64,000 nucleotides of DNA. It comes from Streptomyces fulvoviolaceus. GTDB taxonomy: Bacteria; Actinomycetota; Actinomycetes; Streptomycetales; Streptomycetaceae. The position numbers and the translations under genes are program-made. The notes under the pieces were generated by a model. It saw nothing but the letters and a program-made list of their open reading frames with translations, had not been told where the DNA came from and did not search any database. Shown here piece after piece: positions 16,837 to 25,546 of the stretch. The stretch lies in contig NZ_JOEY01000012.1 of the NCBI RefSeq assembly GCF_000718165.1, forward strand, positions 62,001 through 126,000, in the 5' to 3' direction. Position 1 is the first letter of the stretch; the number at the start of each line of letters is the position of its first letter.

Positions 16837-16916
16837 GCTAATTGGGTGGCCGGGCCGGGCACGTCCGGTTAGCGTCCCCGGGTGCATCAGCCCCCGCCGC
16901 GCCCGGTCCCCCTCTC

Positions 16917-18152
16917 ATGAGCCTCACCCGTACGTTGATCGATGTACGGCCCCTGCGGACCTCCCCGGTCTTCCGGCGGCTGCTGATCGGGCGCACGGTG
17001 TCCTTGCTCGGCAGCTTCATGACCATCGTCACCGTCATGTACCAGGTCTGGGACATGACCCACAGCTCGGTCTGGAGCGGCGCGGTCGGCCTCGCGCAGG
17101 CGCTGCCGCTGATCGGCGTCGGCCTGTTCGCCGGGGCCTGGGTCGACCGGGTGGACCGGCGCCGCGTCTACCTCCTCAGCAACGTGGGCCAGGCGGCCTG
17201 CTCTCTCCTGCTGGCCGTGCAGGGGTTCACGGGCCACGTGCGGGTGGCCGCCGTACTGCTCCTGGTAGCGGTGCAGTCGTCGTTCGGCGCGATCGGCGCG
17301 CCCGCGGCCGGTGTGTTCGTGCCGCGGCTGCTGCCCAGGGACCAGGTGGCCGCGGGCCTGGCCCTGAACCAGGTCACCGGCCGCGCGATGATGCTGGCCG
17401 GCCCGGCCGTCGCCGGTGTGGTGCTCGGTCTGTGGGGCATCGGCGTCTGCTATCTGCTGGACGCCCTCAGCTTCGGTGTCTCCTTCTACGGCGCCTTCGG
17501 CCTGCCCGCGCTGCCGCCCGAGGGCGAGAAGTCCCGCCCCGGCCTGCACGGCGCCCTGGACGGCCTGCGCTTCCTCACCGGCCACCGGGTGGTGCGGGGC
17601 GCGCTGCTGACGGACCTGGCCGCCACGGTGCTGGCGATGCCGGTGAGCCTGTTCCCTCTGGTCAACGCGGAGCGCTTCGGCGACGACCCCCGCACCCTCG
17701 GCCTCTTCCTCTCCGCGCTCGGCGTGGGCGGAGTCACCGCGTCCGCCTTCTCCGGCCCGGTCACCCGCCTGGCCCGCCCCGGCCCGGTGATGCTGTGCGC
17801 GTCCGCCACCTGGGGCGTGGCCCTCGCCGCCTTCGGCCTGACGACCAGCGCCTGGGCGGGCCTCGGGATGCTGACGGTGGCCGGTGCGGCGGACGCCCTG
17901 GCCGTCCTGTCCCGCACCACGATCGTGCAGACCCTCACCCCCGACGCCCTGCTGGGCCGGGTCACGGCGGCCGAGACGATCGTCGGCCAGGCGGGCCCGC
18001 ACCTCGGCAACCTGCGCGGCGGTCTGGTGGCCGGCTGGTCGTCGGGGGCGACGGCGCTGGTCACGGGTGGGCTGCTGTGTGCGCTGGCGGTGGGGGGCGT
18101 GGGGGCGAGCACGCCGGAGCTGCGGGCGGTACCCGCTAAGGCCGAGGAGTGA
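16917..18152 (+). CDS. MFS transporter, EntS/MFS_3-like exporter
   Basis: A 411-residue protein with about 12 hydrophobic segments, beginning MSLTRTLIDVRPLRTSPVFRRLLIGRTVS, the usual N-terminus of the drug/siderophore exporter group that includes EntS. The loop 2-3 motif is GAWVDRVDRRRVYLLSN. I chose ATG 16917 by family start; an in-frame TTG at 16842 would add 25 residues lacking a helix, and neither has a strong ribosome binding site. Its 3' end overlaps the opposing hydrolase gene by 17 bp. Substrate unknown. Confidence 0.87.
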   Translation: MSLTRTLIDVRPLRTSPVFRRLLIGRTVSLLGSFMTIVTVMYQVWDMTHSSVWSGAVGLAQALPLIGVGLFAGAWVDRVDRRRVYLLSNVGQAACSLLLAVQGFTGHVRVAAVLLLVAVQSSFGAIGAPAAGVFVPRLLPRDQVAAGLALNQVTGRAMMLAGPAVAGVVLGLWGIGVCYLLDALSFGVSFYGAFGLPALPPEGEKSRPGLHGALDGLRFLTGHRVVRGALLTDLAATVLAMPVSLFPLVNAERFGDDPRTLGLFLSALGVGGVTASAFSGPVTRLARPGPVMLCASATWGVALAAFGLTTSAWAGLGMLTVAGAADALAVLSRTTIVQTLTPDALLGRVTAAETIVGQAGPHLGNLRGGLVAGWSSGATALVTGGLLCALAVGGVGASTPELRAVPAKAEE

Positions 18153-18714
18153 TCTTCGCGTCCGGGTCCAGGCACCAGTCCAGTACGGCGGGCCAGGAGC
18201 CGTAACCGGCGTCCAGGTCGAGGTGGGCGGCGCCGGGGAGGACGTCGGTGGGGATGCCGAGCGGGTCGCCGAACTCGACGCGGGCGCCCTCCGGGCAGTA
18301 CGGATCGTCGTCACCGGCGACGAGGCGGGTCGGCCCCGGGAAGGTGAAGTCCAGTGCCGGCGCGGCGAATTCGGCGACCTCCGGGAGCGGCGCGAGGACG
18401 GAGGCGGACGGCGGGGCGACGAGCAGCACCCGGTCGACGTCCCCGAGGCCCGGGAGCCGGCGGGCGACGGCATGCAGCCACAGAAGGGCGGAGGCGCTGT
18501 GGGCGAGGACGACTCGGTCTCCGCTGCCGGGCAGTGCGCCGAGGTGCCGGGTGAGCTCGGCGAGCCAGGTGTCGAGGTCGGGGTCGTCGGGGTCGGGCAG
18601 CTGGGGGTAGGTGACGTGGTGGCCGAGCTCGGCGAGGCGGTCGGCGAGCCAGTGCTGCCAGTGGTCCTCGGGGCGGTGGTTCTGCCAGCCGTGGAGGATG
18701 AGGTAGGCGGTCAT
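18136..18714 (-). CDS. RBBP9/YdeN-like serine alpha/beta hydrolase
   Basis: A 192-residue small hydrolase. N-terminal MTAYLILHGWQNHRPEDHWQHWL is characteristic of the RBBP9/YdeN family; the nucleophile is the second Ser in VVLAHSASALLWLHAV (near residue 71). The Asp is probably in VAGDDDPYCP and the His in LPGAAHLDLDAGYGSWP. Physiological substrate unknown. Divergent from the LysR gene across only 51 bp, so LysR control is plausible. Confidence 0.87.
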   Translation of the reverse strand: MTAYLILHGWQNHRPEDHWQHWLADRLAELGHHVTYPQLPDPDDPDLDTWLAELTRHLGALPGSGDRVVLAHSASALLWLHAVARRLPGLGDVDRVLLVAPPSASVLAPLPEVAEFAAPALDFTFPGPTRLVAGDDDPYCPEGARVEFGDPLGIPTDVLPGAAHLDLDAGYGSWPAVLDWCLDPDAKITPRP

Positions 18715-18765
18715 GCGGTTGATGGTTTCGGTTCGCCGCCGGATCGGTCCAGTTAATCTTTTACG

Positions 18766-19740
18766 GTGGAACAGGTAAGCGAATCCTTCACGGTCGACCT
18801 GCGCCGGCTGACCGTCCTGCGCGAGCTGCAGCGCCGGGGCAGCCTCGCGAAGACGGCGACGGCCCTGCACCTGACCCCCTCGGCGGTCTCCCAGCAGCTC
18901 GCGGCGCTGGCCCGCGAGGCGGGCGTACCACTGACGGAGAAGGACGGCCGGGGCGTACGGCTGACCGGCCAGGCACGGGTTCTGCTCGCCCATGCCGACC
19001 TGATCGCGGCCCAACTGGAGCGGGCGCGGGCCGACTTGGCGGCGTACGGCTCGGGCGGCCGGGGTTCGGTGACGCTCGGCTGTCTGTCGAGCGGAATCCT
19101 CGGGCTGCTGCCGGATGTGTTGAGGGCACTGGACGAGCGTCTTCCGCAGGTCCGTGTGGATGTGGTCGAGTCCGAGCCGCCGGATCTGTTCACCGCGTTG
19201 GACGGGGGCCAGGTGGATGTGGCGGTGGCGGTGCACTACGCGGAGGCGCCTCCGCACACGGATGCCCGCTACACCCGGGTCGAGCTCTTCACGGACGTCA
19301 TGGACATCGCCGTCCCGGCCGGCCACCGCCTCGCCGGGCGCGGCCGGGTCGGGTTGCGGGAGCTGGCGGCCGAGTCGTGGATCGTCGGGGACGCGCGCAG
19401 TTGCGTCGGTGCGGTGGCGCGGTCGGTGTGCGCGGCGGCGGGGTTCACCCCGGACATCCGGCACGCGGTGAACGACTGGGGTGCGCTGGCGGCGCTGGTC
19501 GAGGCGGGGCAGGGGGTGGCACTGGTCCCACGGATGGTCCGGCCCGTGTACGCCCATCGGCGTCTGGCGTTGTTGACGACGGAGGGTGGGGCGCCCCCGT
19601 CCCGGCACGTCTTCGCGGCGGTGCGGGCGGGGGCGGAGGGGGATGCCGTGTTGGGAGTGGTGCTGGATCAACTGCGGGTGACTACGGGAGAGTTGGGTGG
19701 TGCGGCGGCCCGTTCCCTCGGGGCCGCCGGGTCACCCTGA
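18766..19740 (+). CDS. LysR family transcriptional regulator
   Basis: A 324-residue regulator. The HTH is near residues 10-70 (LRRLTVLRELQRRGSLAKTA, LTPSAVSQQLAALAREAGV) and the effector domain follows (VTLGCLSSGILGLLPDVLRAL to VPRMVRP). The start GTG at 18766 has no clear ribosome binding site, so translation may be leaderless. The divergently oriented hydrolase is the likely target, with the opposing AhpD-like gene only 30 bp beyond the stop. Confidence 0.9.
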   Translation: MEQVSESFTVDLRRLTVLRELQRRGSLAKTATALHLTPSAVSQQLAALAREAGVPLTEKDGRGVRLTGQARVLLAHADLIAAQLERARADLAAYGSGGRGSVTLGCLSSGILGLLPDVLRALDERLPQVRVDVVESEPPDLFTALDGGQVDVAVAVHYAEAPPHTDARYTRVELFTDVMDIAVPAGHRLAGRGRVGLRELAAESWIVGDARSCVGAVARSVCAAAGFTPDIRHAVNDWGALAALVEAGQGVALVPRMVRPVYAHRRLALLTTEGGAPPSRHVFAAVRAGAEGDAVLGVVLDQLRVTTGELGGAAARSLGAAGSP

Positions 19741-19769
19741 CCCGACGGGCCCCGGCGGGGTGGTCGTCG

Positions 19770-20243
19770 TCAGCCGAACTGGCCGGGCTGGTAGTCGCCG
19801 GCCGGCTGCTGGACGATGACGTTGCCGCGGTTGAAGGCGTTGATGAGGGCGATGGAGAACACCAGGGCGGCGAGCTGGTCCTCGTCGTAGTGCTTGGCGG
19901 CGTTCTCCCAGACCTCGTCACTGACCCCGCCGGCCCCGTCGGCGATGCGGGTGCCCTGCTCCGCCAGCTCCAGGGCCGCGCGCTCGGCCTCGGTGAACAC
20001 GGTGGCCTCCCGCCAGGCCGCGACCAGGTGGAGACGCTGCTGGCTCTCCCCGGCGTGCAGGGCGTCCTTGGTGTGCATGTCGGTGCAGTAGCCGCAGCCG
20101 TTGATCTGGCTGACGCGAAGCTTCAGCAGTTCCTGGGTCGAGTGCGGCAGCCCCGAGTCCGCGAGCGCCTTGTTCGCGGCGACGAGGTGCTTCACGACCT
20201 TGCCGCTGACCGGGTTGGTGAAGAAGTTCAGGCGGGCTTCCAT
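19770..20243 (-). CDS. Carboxymuconolactone decarboxylase / AhpD-like alkylhydroperoxidase
   Basis: A 157-residue protein of the CMD/AhpD fold. The redox motif is INGCGYCTDMHTKDAL near residues 48-63 (CxxC followed by the conserved His), the hallmark of peroxidase-active AhpD-like proteins. ALVFSIALINAFNR near the C-terminus is the family helix. It probably reduces organic hydroperoxides in the cytoplasm or participates in a thiol relay. The 5' region (20302-20324) holds two GATGTGAC direct repeats 15 bp apart, a possible regulator site. Confidence 0.9.
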   Translation of the reverse strand: MEARLNFFTNPVSGKVVKHLVAANKALADSGLPHSTQELLKLRVSQINGCGYCTDMHTKDALHAGESQQRLHLVAAWREATVFTEAERAALELAEQGTRIADGAGGVSDEVWENAAKHYDEDQLAALVFSIALINAFNRGNVIVQQPAGDYQPGQFG

Positions 20244-20405
20244 GGTGCGACTCCTTGCCGTTGTCGATGGCTACACCACATAGACGGAACAGCCCCGGCA
20301 GGATGTGACACGGCCAGATGTGACGTGCGTCTCTGCCTGATCCCCACCGGCGCCTACAAATCGGCGGGTTGGGCACCCAGGCACGGCGCCCTGCGGCCCG
20401 AGCCT

Positions 20406-20804
20406 TCAGTCCCACCAGTTGAACAGCAGGTCGCTCAGCGCGTCGGGGCGCCAGTAACGGATCTCGTCGAGTTCCACTTTCGTCAGTTCGCTCACGTCCA
20501 CCCTGCTCATCGGCGTGCTCAGCTCGTCGACCGGCAGGGGCCGCAGGCCGACCGCCTCGAAGCCGGCCACCCATGTCGGTGGGTCCACGAAGCCCGACAG
20601 GGGTCGTCCCGACACCGGCAGCGTGTCGGTGAAGGCGACGACGGGAAGGTGGGCGTGACACAGGACGACATGTGAGTGCCCGCGCCCGGTGATCGTGACC
20701 GCGTGGAAGCTCGACGTCCCGGGGAGGGTCGGTACTTCGACACGTGCCCCCATCCCCCTGGCCGCCTCGAAGCACGCTCGCCGGAACGACGCCCTGTCCA
20801 TCAT
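20406..20804 (-). CDS. Hypothetical protein, 132 residues
   Basis: Not recognised. ATG at 20804 follows a GGGGGAG ribosome binding site; a second ATG is the next codon. The protein is soluble, with an N-terminal helix (MMDRASFRRACFEAARGMG), a beta-rich centre (SFHAVTITGRGHSHVVLCHAHLPVVAFTD) and an acidic C-terminus ending SDLLFNWWD. The His-rich HSHVVLCHAH stretch could bind metal but this is speculation. It lies between the AhpD-like and GNAT genes on the same strand. Confidence 0.7.
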   Translation of the reverse strand: MMDRASFRRACFEAARGMGARVEVPTLPGTSSFHAVTITGRGHSHVVLCHAHLPVVAFTDTLPVSGRPLSGFVDPPTWVAGFEAVGLRPLPVDELSTPMSRVDVSELTKVELDEIRYWRPDALSDLLFNWWD

Positions 20805-20820
20805 CGGAAGCGGCTCCCCC

Positions 20821-21453
20821 TCACACCGCCCCCGCCAAGAACCCCGCCACCCGCTCCTCCAGTCTCCCCCGGCACTCCGCCCACTCCTCCGCCGTGACCG
20901 AGAAGATCGCCGAGTCCCGCAGGCGCCCGTCCTCCCCCGGCGCCCAGGACCGCGACCAGTTCCTCAGTACGCCCTCGAAGCGTGCCCCCACGCTCTGGAT
21001 CGCCGCCCGGGAACGGGAGTTGCGGGCATCCGTCTTCAGGTCCACCCGCGACACACCCCACTCCTCGAAGGCGTGGCGGAAGAGCAGCAGCTTGGCCTCG
21101 GCGTTCACGCCCGTGCCCTGGGCGGACCGGGCCAGCCAGGTGAACCCGACCTCCACGGCGTCGAGTCGATCGTCCGTCAGCCAGCAGCGCGGCTCCCAGT
21201 ACGCCGTCGCACCCACCGCCCGCCCGGAGGCGACCGACACCTGCGCGTACGGCGCCAAGCGACCCGTCGCCGCACGGTCCAGCTGTGCGTCGATGTAGTC
21301 GCCGACCTCCTCGGCCCTCGGCACCCACGTGAACGCGTACGTCCCCCGCTCCTCCTCCGCCGCCCGCGCCAGGTCGGCCTTGTGCCGGTGGTCCAGCGGC
21401 TCCAGACGTACGAGCGCGCCCTCCAGGACGGGCCCCTCCAGCCGGAAACTCAC
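20821..21453 (-). CDS. GNAT family N-acetyltransferase (RimJ/RimL type)
   Basis: About 210 residues when started at GTG 21453, which has a GGGGGA ribosome binding site 7 bp upstream; longer in-frame starts exist. Family sequence: [53 protein letters not shown] (acetyl-CoA binding region), [31 protein letters not shown]. This is the pattern of RimJ-like acetyltransferases, acting on an amine of a small molecule or protein N-terminus. Target unknown. Confidence 0.87.
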   Translation of the reverse strand: MSFRLEGPVLEGALVRLEPLDHRHKADLARAAEEERGTYAFTWVPRAEEVGDYIDAQLDRAATGRLAPYAQVSVASGRAVGATAYWEPRCWLTDDRLDAVEVGFTWLARSAQGTGVNAEAKLLLFRHAFEEWGVSRVDLKTDARNSRSRAAIQSVGARFEGVLRNWSRSWAPGEDGRLRDSAIFSVTAEEWAECRGRLEERVAGFLAGAV

Positions 21454-21555
21454 GTCACGGTCCCCCACTTCCTCTTCTTGCACCCCGGTGAGACGGGAGC
21501 AGTATGCGGAGCCACCGCGGGAGCCGGGAAACGAATTTCCCGATGTGACCACCGG

Positions 21556-22803
21556 CTACCGCCGGCCCCCGAGCCCCTCCCCGAGCTCCGCGAACGCCTC
21601 GTGGAAACCCGGGAACGTCTTCCGTACGCACCCGGGGTCGTCGAAGGCGATCCCCGGCACCCGGAGCCCGGTGACCGCGAAGGACATCACGATGCGGTGG
21701 TCGCCGTACGACTTGATCTCGGCGCCGGCAGGCACAGCGCCGGGCCGGATCTCGATCCAGTCCGGGCCCGTCCCGACCTCCACTCCCAGCCGCCGCAGGT
21801 TCTCCGCGCAGGCCTCCAGCCGGTCGCACTCCTTCACCCGCGTGTTCGCCACGTCCTCGATCCGGACGGGACCGTCGGCGAAGGGGGCGATCGCCGCGAG
21901 CGTCGGCATCGTGTCGGAGATGTCCCGCATGTTGACCGTGAGGCCGCGGAGTTCGCCGGTCCCCCGGACCGTCGTGCCCTCGGCGCCGACGGACACCTCC
22001 GCGCCCATCCGCCTCAGTACGTCCACGAAGCCCAGGTCTCCCTGCAGAGCCCCCGTCCCCAGCCCAGGAACCGTCACCTCGGCGCCCGGCGTCACGGCCG
22101 CCGCCGCGAAGAAGTAGCTGGCCGTGGACGCGTCGGGCTCGATCGCGTACGTGGTGGCCCGGTAACCGCCCGGCGGGACGACGAAGACGTCCCCCTCCCG
22201 GCCGACCTCCACCCCGAACTCCCGCATCATCGCGATCGTGATCTCGACGTACGGCACCGAGACCAGGTCGGTCACGCGGATGCGCAGGCCCTTGCGGGTC
22301 AGCGGGCCGAGCAGCAGCAGCGCCGTCAGGTACTGGGACGACTGGCCCGCGTCCAGCACGACCTCGCCGCCCTCGACGCCCTTCGCCACCACCGTCAGCG
22401 GATGATGCCCGTCCGCGCCCTCGTGGCGCAGGTCCACGCCCAGGTCACGCAGGGCGCGGGTCAGGGGCAACAGGGGACGCCGTCGCATCTGGGGCGAGGC
22501 GTCGAAACGGTACGTGCCCCGTCCCGTCGCGGCCAGCGTCGGCAGGAAGCGGGCCGTCGTCGCGCCGTCCCGGCAGTACACCTCCGCCTCCGGCACCGCC
22601 GGGCCCTGCGGCCGCCCGTCCACCTGCCACGCCTCCGGCGCCCGTCCGACCCGATAGCCGAGCCGTACCAGGCCCTCGGCGAAGCCCTCCGTGTCGTCCG
22701 AGCGGAGCGGGCGTACGAGGGTGGTGACACCGTCGGCCGCGGCCGCCAGGAAGAGGGCGCGGGCGGTGATGGACTTGGAACCGGGGATGTCGACTGCGGG
22801 CAT
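21556..22803 (-). CDS. aroA: 3-phosphoshikimate 1-carboxyvinyltransferase (EPSP synthase)
   Basis: A 415-residue enzyme joining PEP and shikimate-3-phosphate in the shikimate pathway. Motifs: PGSKSITARALFLAAA at residue 7, DGATTARFLPTLAATG near residue 80, the QSSQYLTALLLLGPL substrate helix, DISDTMPTLAAIAPFADGPVRI, the NTRVKECDRLEACAENLR lysine motif and KSYGDHRIVMSFAVTGL. The N-terminus is short: only six residues precede PGSKS. No other aro gene is adjacent, so this could be a second copy beside the main aroA; that cannot be decided from this window. Confidence 0.9.
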   Translation of the reverse strand: MPAVDIPGSKSITARALFLAAAADGVTTLVRPLRSDDTEGFAEGLVRLGYRVGRAPEAWQVDGRPQGPAVPEAEVYCRDGATTARFLPTLAATGRGTYRFDASPQMRRRPLLPLTRALRDLGVDLRHEGADGHHPLTVVAKGVEGGEVVLDAGQSSQYLTALLLLGPLTRKGLRIRVTDLVSVPYVEITIAMMREFGVEVGREGDVFVVPPGGYRATTYAIEPDASTASYFFAAAAVTPGAEVTVPGLGTGALQGDLGFVDVLRRMGAEVSVGAEGTTVRGTGELRGLTVNMRDISDTMPTLAAIAPFADGPVRIEDVANTRVKECDRLEACAENLRRLGVEVGTGPDWIEIRPGAVPAGAEIKSYGDHRIVMSFAVTGLRVPGIAFDDPGCVRKTFPGFHEAFAELGEGLGGRR

Positions 22804-22872
22804 GCCCCTGATGATCGCCCTACGGCCGTCTCCCGTGCCGGGACGTCCACGGGATGGAACAAGCCGGCGACC

Positions 22873-23112
22873 CTACCGGCGCCGCCTCCACCGGTCGTCC
22901 GGCAACGGTGCCTTGCGGTTCGTCTGGACCTGGATCTCGTAGTACGAGTCCGCCGCGGTCCCGTGCCACGCCTCGTCGTGCGCTGCCAGCGCCCCGCGCA
23001 GCGCTCCGCCCGCCGTGCCCCGGCGACGGACGTGCCGGGCCAGCAGTGCGAAGAGACCCATGATCACGGCAAGAGCGGTGACGACGATCAGGAGCGGCAG
23101 AAGCTGATCCAT
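22873..23112 (-). CDS. Small single-pass membrane protein, unknown function
   Basis: A 79-residue protein starting MDQLLPLLIVVTALAVIMGLF, one N-terminal transmembrane helix (about residues 4-25), then a basic RHVRRRG stop-transfer stretch and a short cytoplasmic tail ending in basic residues (DDRWRRRR). It is 69 bp upstream of aroA on the same strand and may be co-transcribed. No recognised domain. Confidence 0.72.
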   Translation of the reverse strand: MDQLLPLLIVVTALAVIMGLFALLARHVRRRGTAGGALRGALAAHDEAWHGTAADSYYEIQVQTNRKAPLPDDRWRRRR

Positions 23113-23613
23113 GTCCCGAGCCTACGCAGAAACCCTGCGTGGATCGCTACACCTTTGGCCCAAGATGGCGACTCACCCGCCCCGTTGAACCCGGCCTCAC
23201 CAACTTCGGGAAATACGGCCCGCCGGGGAACCCGCCCCCACTCCCGCCCGTCCAACCCGCAAGCTGCCGGAGAGTCACCGCGGTACGGCGTCGGCCTCGC
23301 TGCTGGCTGCGATCGCTGACCAAACCCTCTCCTCCGTACCGCGGCCGGCAGCACGCCGTCATCGGCGCGCCCCCCTCCAACAGCGCCGATGACGGCCCCT
23401 CATTCCCGGGGCCGGACGCCTCCTCGCGTTACTCAGGTCCGCCTCGCGGTGTCCGCGCCAGTCATATCGGCTGACCTGCTTCTCTGCTGAGGGTCCGGGC
23501 GGTATCCCCCGGAAAATGCAGTACTGTGCACTCTCTTGACTGGCAGAAACTTCCCGGATATTGGTGATTCCTCGGAAGTTTCCTTCAGCGGATCACCTCC
23601 GGAAGGAGCGCAC
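23113..23613. other. 501-bp intergenic region with two strong inverted repeats and an operator-like palindrome
   Basis: Between the divergent small membrane protein and the GH3 gene. CCGCGGTACGG at 23278-23288 pairs with CCGTACCGCGG at 23334-23344. Just downstream, GCCGTCATCGGCGC at 23355-23368 pairs perfectly with GCGCCGATGACGGC at 23383-23396. These could form a structured small RNA or a terminator. Closer to GH3 are a TTGACT (23536) with a possible TATTGG -10 at 23559 and the inverted repeat at 23546-23582. Confidence 0.6.
23546..23582. promoter_or_regulatory. Inverted repeat in the GH3 promoter, candidate operator
   Basis: GAAACTTCC (23546-23554) and its exact complement GGAAGTTTC (23574-23582) flank a 19-bp spacer. 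They overlap or follow the candidate TTGACT-N17-TATTGG promoter and lie 31 bp before the GTG. A sugar-responsive repressor is a reasonable guess. It does not resemble the DasR consensus I recall. Confidence 0.5.
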
Positions 23614-25410
23614 GTGCCCTCCAGACGTACCGTCCTCGCCGCCACAGCAGGCGTCTCCGCGGCCCTGGCCCTCGGCACCACCGCCTACGCCGGCACCCCC
23701 GACGACAAGAAGCTCCGCTCCCTCATCTCCCGCATGACCCTGCCGGAAAAGGTCGGCCAGCTCTTCGTGATGCGGGTCTACGGCCACTCCGCCACCGCCC
23801 CCGACCAGGCGGACATCGACGCCAACCTCAAGGAGATCGGCGTCCGTACGGCCGCCGAGCTGATCGCCAGGTACCACGTGGGCGGCATCATCTACTTCAC
23901 CTGGGCGCACAACACCCGGGATCCGCACCAGATCGCCGACCTGTCCAACGGGATCCAGAAGGCCTCCCTGGAACAGCCCCGCGGGCTGCCCGTCCTCATC
24001 TCCACCGACCAGGAGCACGGGATCGTGTGCCGGGTCGGCGCGCCCGCCACCCTCCTCCCGGGTGCCATGGCCGTCGGCGCGGGCGGTTCACGCAAGGACG
24101 CCCGCACCCTCGGCCGTATCGCCGGGCAGGAACTCAGGGCCATCGGCATCCGGCAGAACTACTCCCCCGTCGCCGACGTGAACGTCAACCCGGCCAACCC
24201 GGTCATCGGCGTCCGTTCCTTCGGCTCCGAGGCCGACGCCGTGGCCGGGCTCGTCGCCTCCGAAGTCGCCGGGTACCAGGGCGCAAAAGTCGCCGCGACC
24301 GCCAAGCACTTCCCGGGCCACGGCGACACCGCCGTCGACAGCCATTACGGCTTCCCGGTCATCACGCACACCCGCGAGGTGTGGGAGGAGCTGGACGCCG
24401 TCCCCTTCCGGGCCGCCATCCGCGCCGGCATCGACTCGATCATGACCGCGCACATCCAGTTCCCGGCCCTCGACGACTCCGGCGACCCGGCCACCCTCTC
24501 CAGCCCGATCCTCACCGGCATCCTGCGCGAGGAACTCGGCTACGACGGGGTCGTGGTGACCGACTCCCTCGGCATGGAGGGCGTACGGACGAAGTACGGC
24601 GACGACCGCGTGCCGGTGCTCGCGCTCAAGGCCGGCGTGGACCAGCTCCTCAACCCGCCCAACCTGGACGTCGCCTGGAAGGCCGTCGTCAAAGCCGTGG
24701 AGGACGGAGAGCTCACCGAGGCGCGGCTCGACGAGTCCCTCCTGCGCATCCTGCGGCTGAAGGCGAAACTGCGTCTGTTCGACGCCCCGTACGTCAGCCA
24801 GGGCGGCGTCACCCGGACCGTCGGCATCCCGGCCCACCTGGCCGAGGCCGACCGGATCGCCGAGCGGACGACCACCCTGCTGGTCAACGACGGCCCTCTG
24901 CTGCCCCTGTCCGCCCGCGAGCATCCCAAGCTGCTCGTCGTCGGCGCCGACCCGGCCTCCCCGTCCGGTACGACGGGACCGCCCACCGGCGTCCTCGCCG
25001 CCGCCCTCACCGCACTCGGGTTCACGGCCACCGCCCTGTCGACCGGTACGGCCCCCTCGGCCGCCACCATCGCCAGGGCCGTCGCGGCGGCTCAGGACGC
25101 GGACGCGGTGATCGTCGGGACGTACAACGTCACGGCGACCAACTCGCAGAAGACGCTGGTCGAGCAGCTGACCGCGACCGGGAAGCCGGTCGTGGCGGTC
25201 GCGATCCGGAACCCGTACGACGTGGCCCAACTGCCCACTGTTCCCGCCTGCTTGGCCGCCTACTCGTGGACCGACGTCGAGCTGCGGGCCGCCGCGCGGG
25301 TGATCGCCGGGCGGGTGGAGCCGCGCGGGAAACTGCCGGTACCGGTGCAGCGGGCGGACGATCCGACGCGGGTGCTGTATCCGGTCGGGTTCGGACTGTC
25401 GTACGAGTAA
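23614..25410 (+). CDS. Exported family 3 glycoside hydrolase (beta-N-acetylhexosaminidase type)
   Basis: A 598-residue protein from GTG 23614 with a GGAAGGAG ribosome binding site. The N-terminus SRRTVLAATAGVSAALALG is a twin-arginine signal, so it is exported folded. The GH3 core has TLPEKVGQLFVMRVYG, STDQEHGIVCRVG, AKHFPGHGDTAVDSHYG (NagZ-type His-Asp dyad loop, near residue 230) and the nucleophile Asp in VVVTDSLGMEGV near residue 317. A C-terminal GH3_C-like domain (TTTLLVNDGPLLPL, ADAVIVGTYN, GFGLSYE) follows. Probable role: release of GlcNAc from chitooligosaccharide or muropeptide outside the cell. Beta-glucosidase is less likely. Confidence 0.9.
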   Translation: MPSRRTVLAATAGVSAALALGTTAYAGTPDDKKLRSLISRMTLPEKVGQLFVMRVYGHSATAPDQADIDANLKEIGVRTAAELIARYHVGGIIYFTWAHNTRDPHQIADLSNGIQKASLEQPRGLPVLISTDQEHGIVCRVGAPATLLPGAMAVGAGGSRKDARTLGRIAGQELRAIGIRQNYSPVADVNVNPANPVIGVRSFGSEADAVAGLVASEVAGYQGAKVAATAKHFPGHGDTAVDSHYGFPVITHTREVWEELDAVPFRAAIRAGIDSIMTAHIQFPALDDSGDPATLSSPILTGILREELGYDGVVVTDSLGMEGVRTKYGDDRVPVLALKAGVDQLLNPPNLDVAWKAVVKAVEDGELTEARLDESLLRILRLKAKLRLFDAPYVSQGGVTRTVGIPAHLAEADRIAERTTTLLVNDGPLLPLSAREHPKLLVVGADPASPSGTTGPPTGVLAAALTALGFTATALSTGTAPSAATIARAVAAAQDADAVIVGTYNVTATNSQKTLVEQLTATGKPVVAVAIRNPYDVAQLPTVPACLAAYSWTDVELRAAARVIAGRVEPRGKLPVPVQRADDPTRVLYPVGFGLSYE

Positions 25411-25494
25411 AATGGCGCCGGCGGCGTAGTTCCCGTACGCCACGCAACCGGCGCACCACCCCCGAAAGACGCAAAGCACCCCGTATGTCTGGCA

Positions 25495-25514
25495 TGACCC
25501 GTCGCGGCGGGTCA
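25495..25514. promoter_or_regulatory. Short inverted repeat between GH3 and lipoprotein genes
   Basis: TGACCCG (25495-25501) and CGGGTCA (25508-25514) form a 7-6-7 palindrome, 33 bp before the lipoprotein start. It could be an operator or a weak terminator of the GH3 transcript. Confidence 0.35.
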
Positions 25515-25546
25515 CGCTGGACGGGGGCAGTACCGGGGGGATCACG

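Noticed and set aside
16842..16916. Extended N-terminus of the MFS transporter from TTG 16842
   Set aside because: Adds 25 Pro/Gly/Ala-rich residues with no helix and departs from the usual family N-terminus.
20302..20324. GATGTGAC direct repeats considered as CRP-like or two-component sites
   Set aside because: Does not match a consensus I know; noted only in the AhpD-like gene entry.
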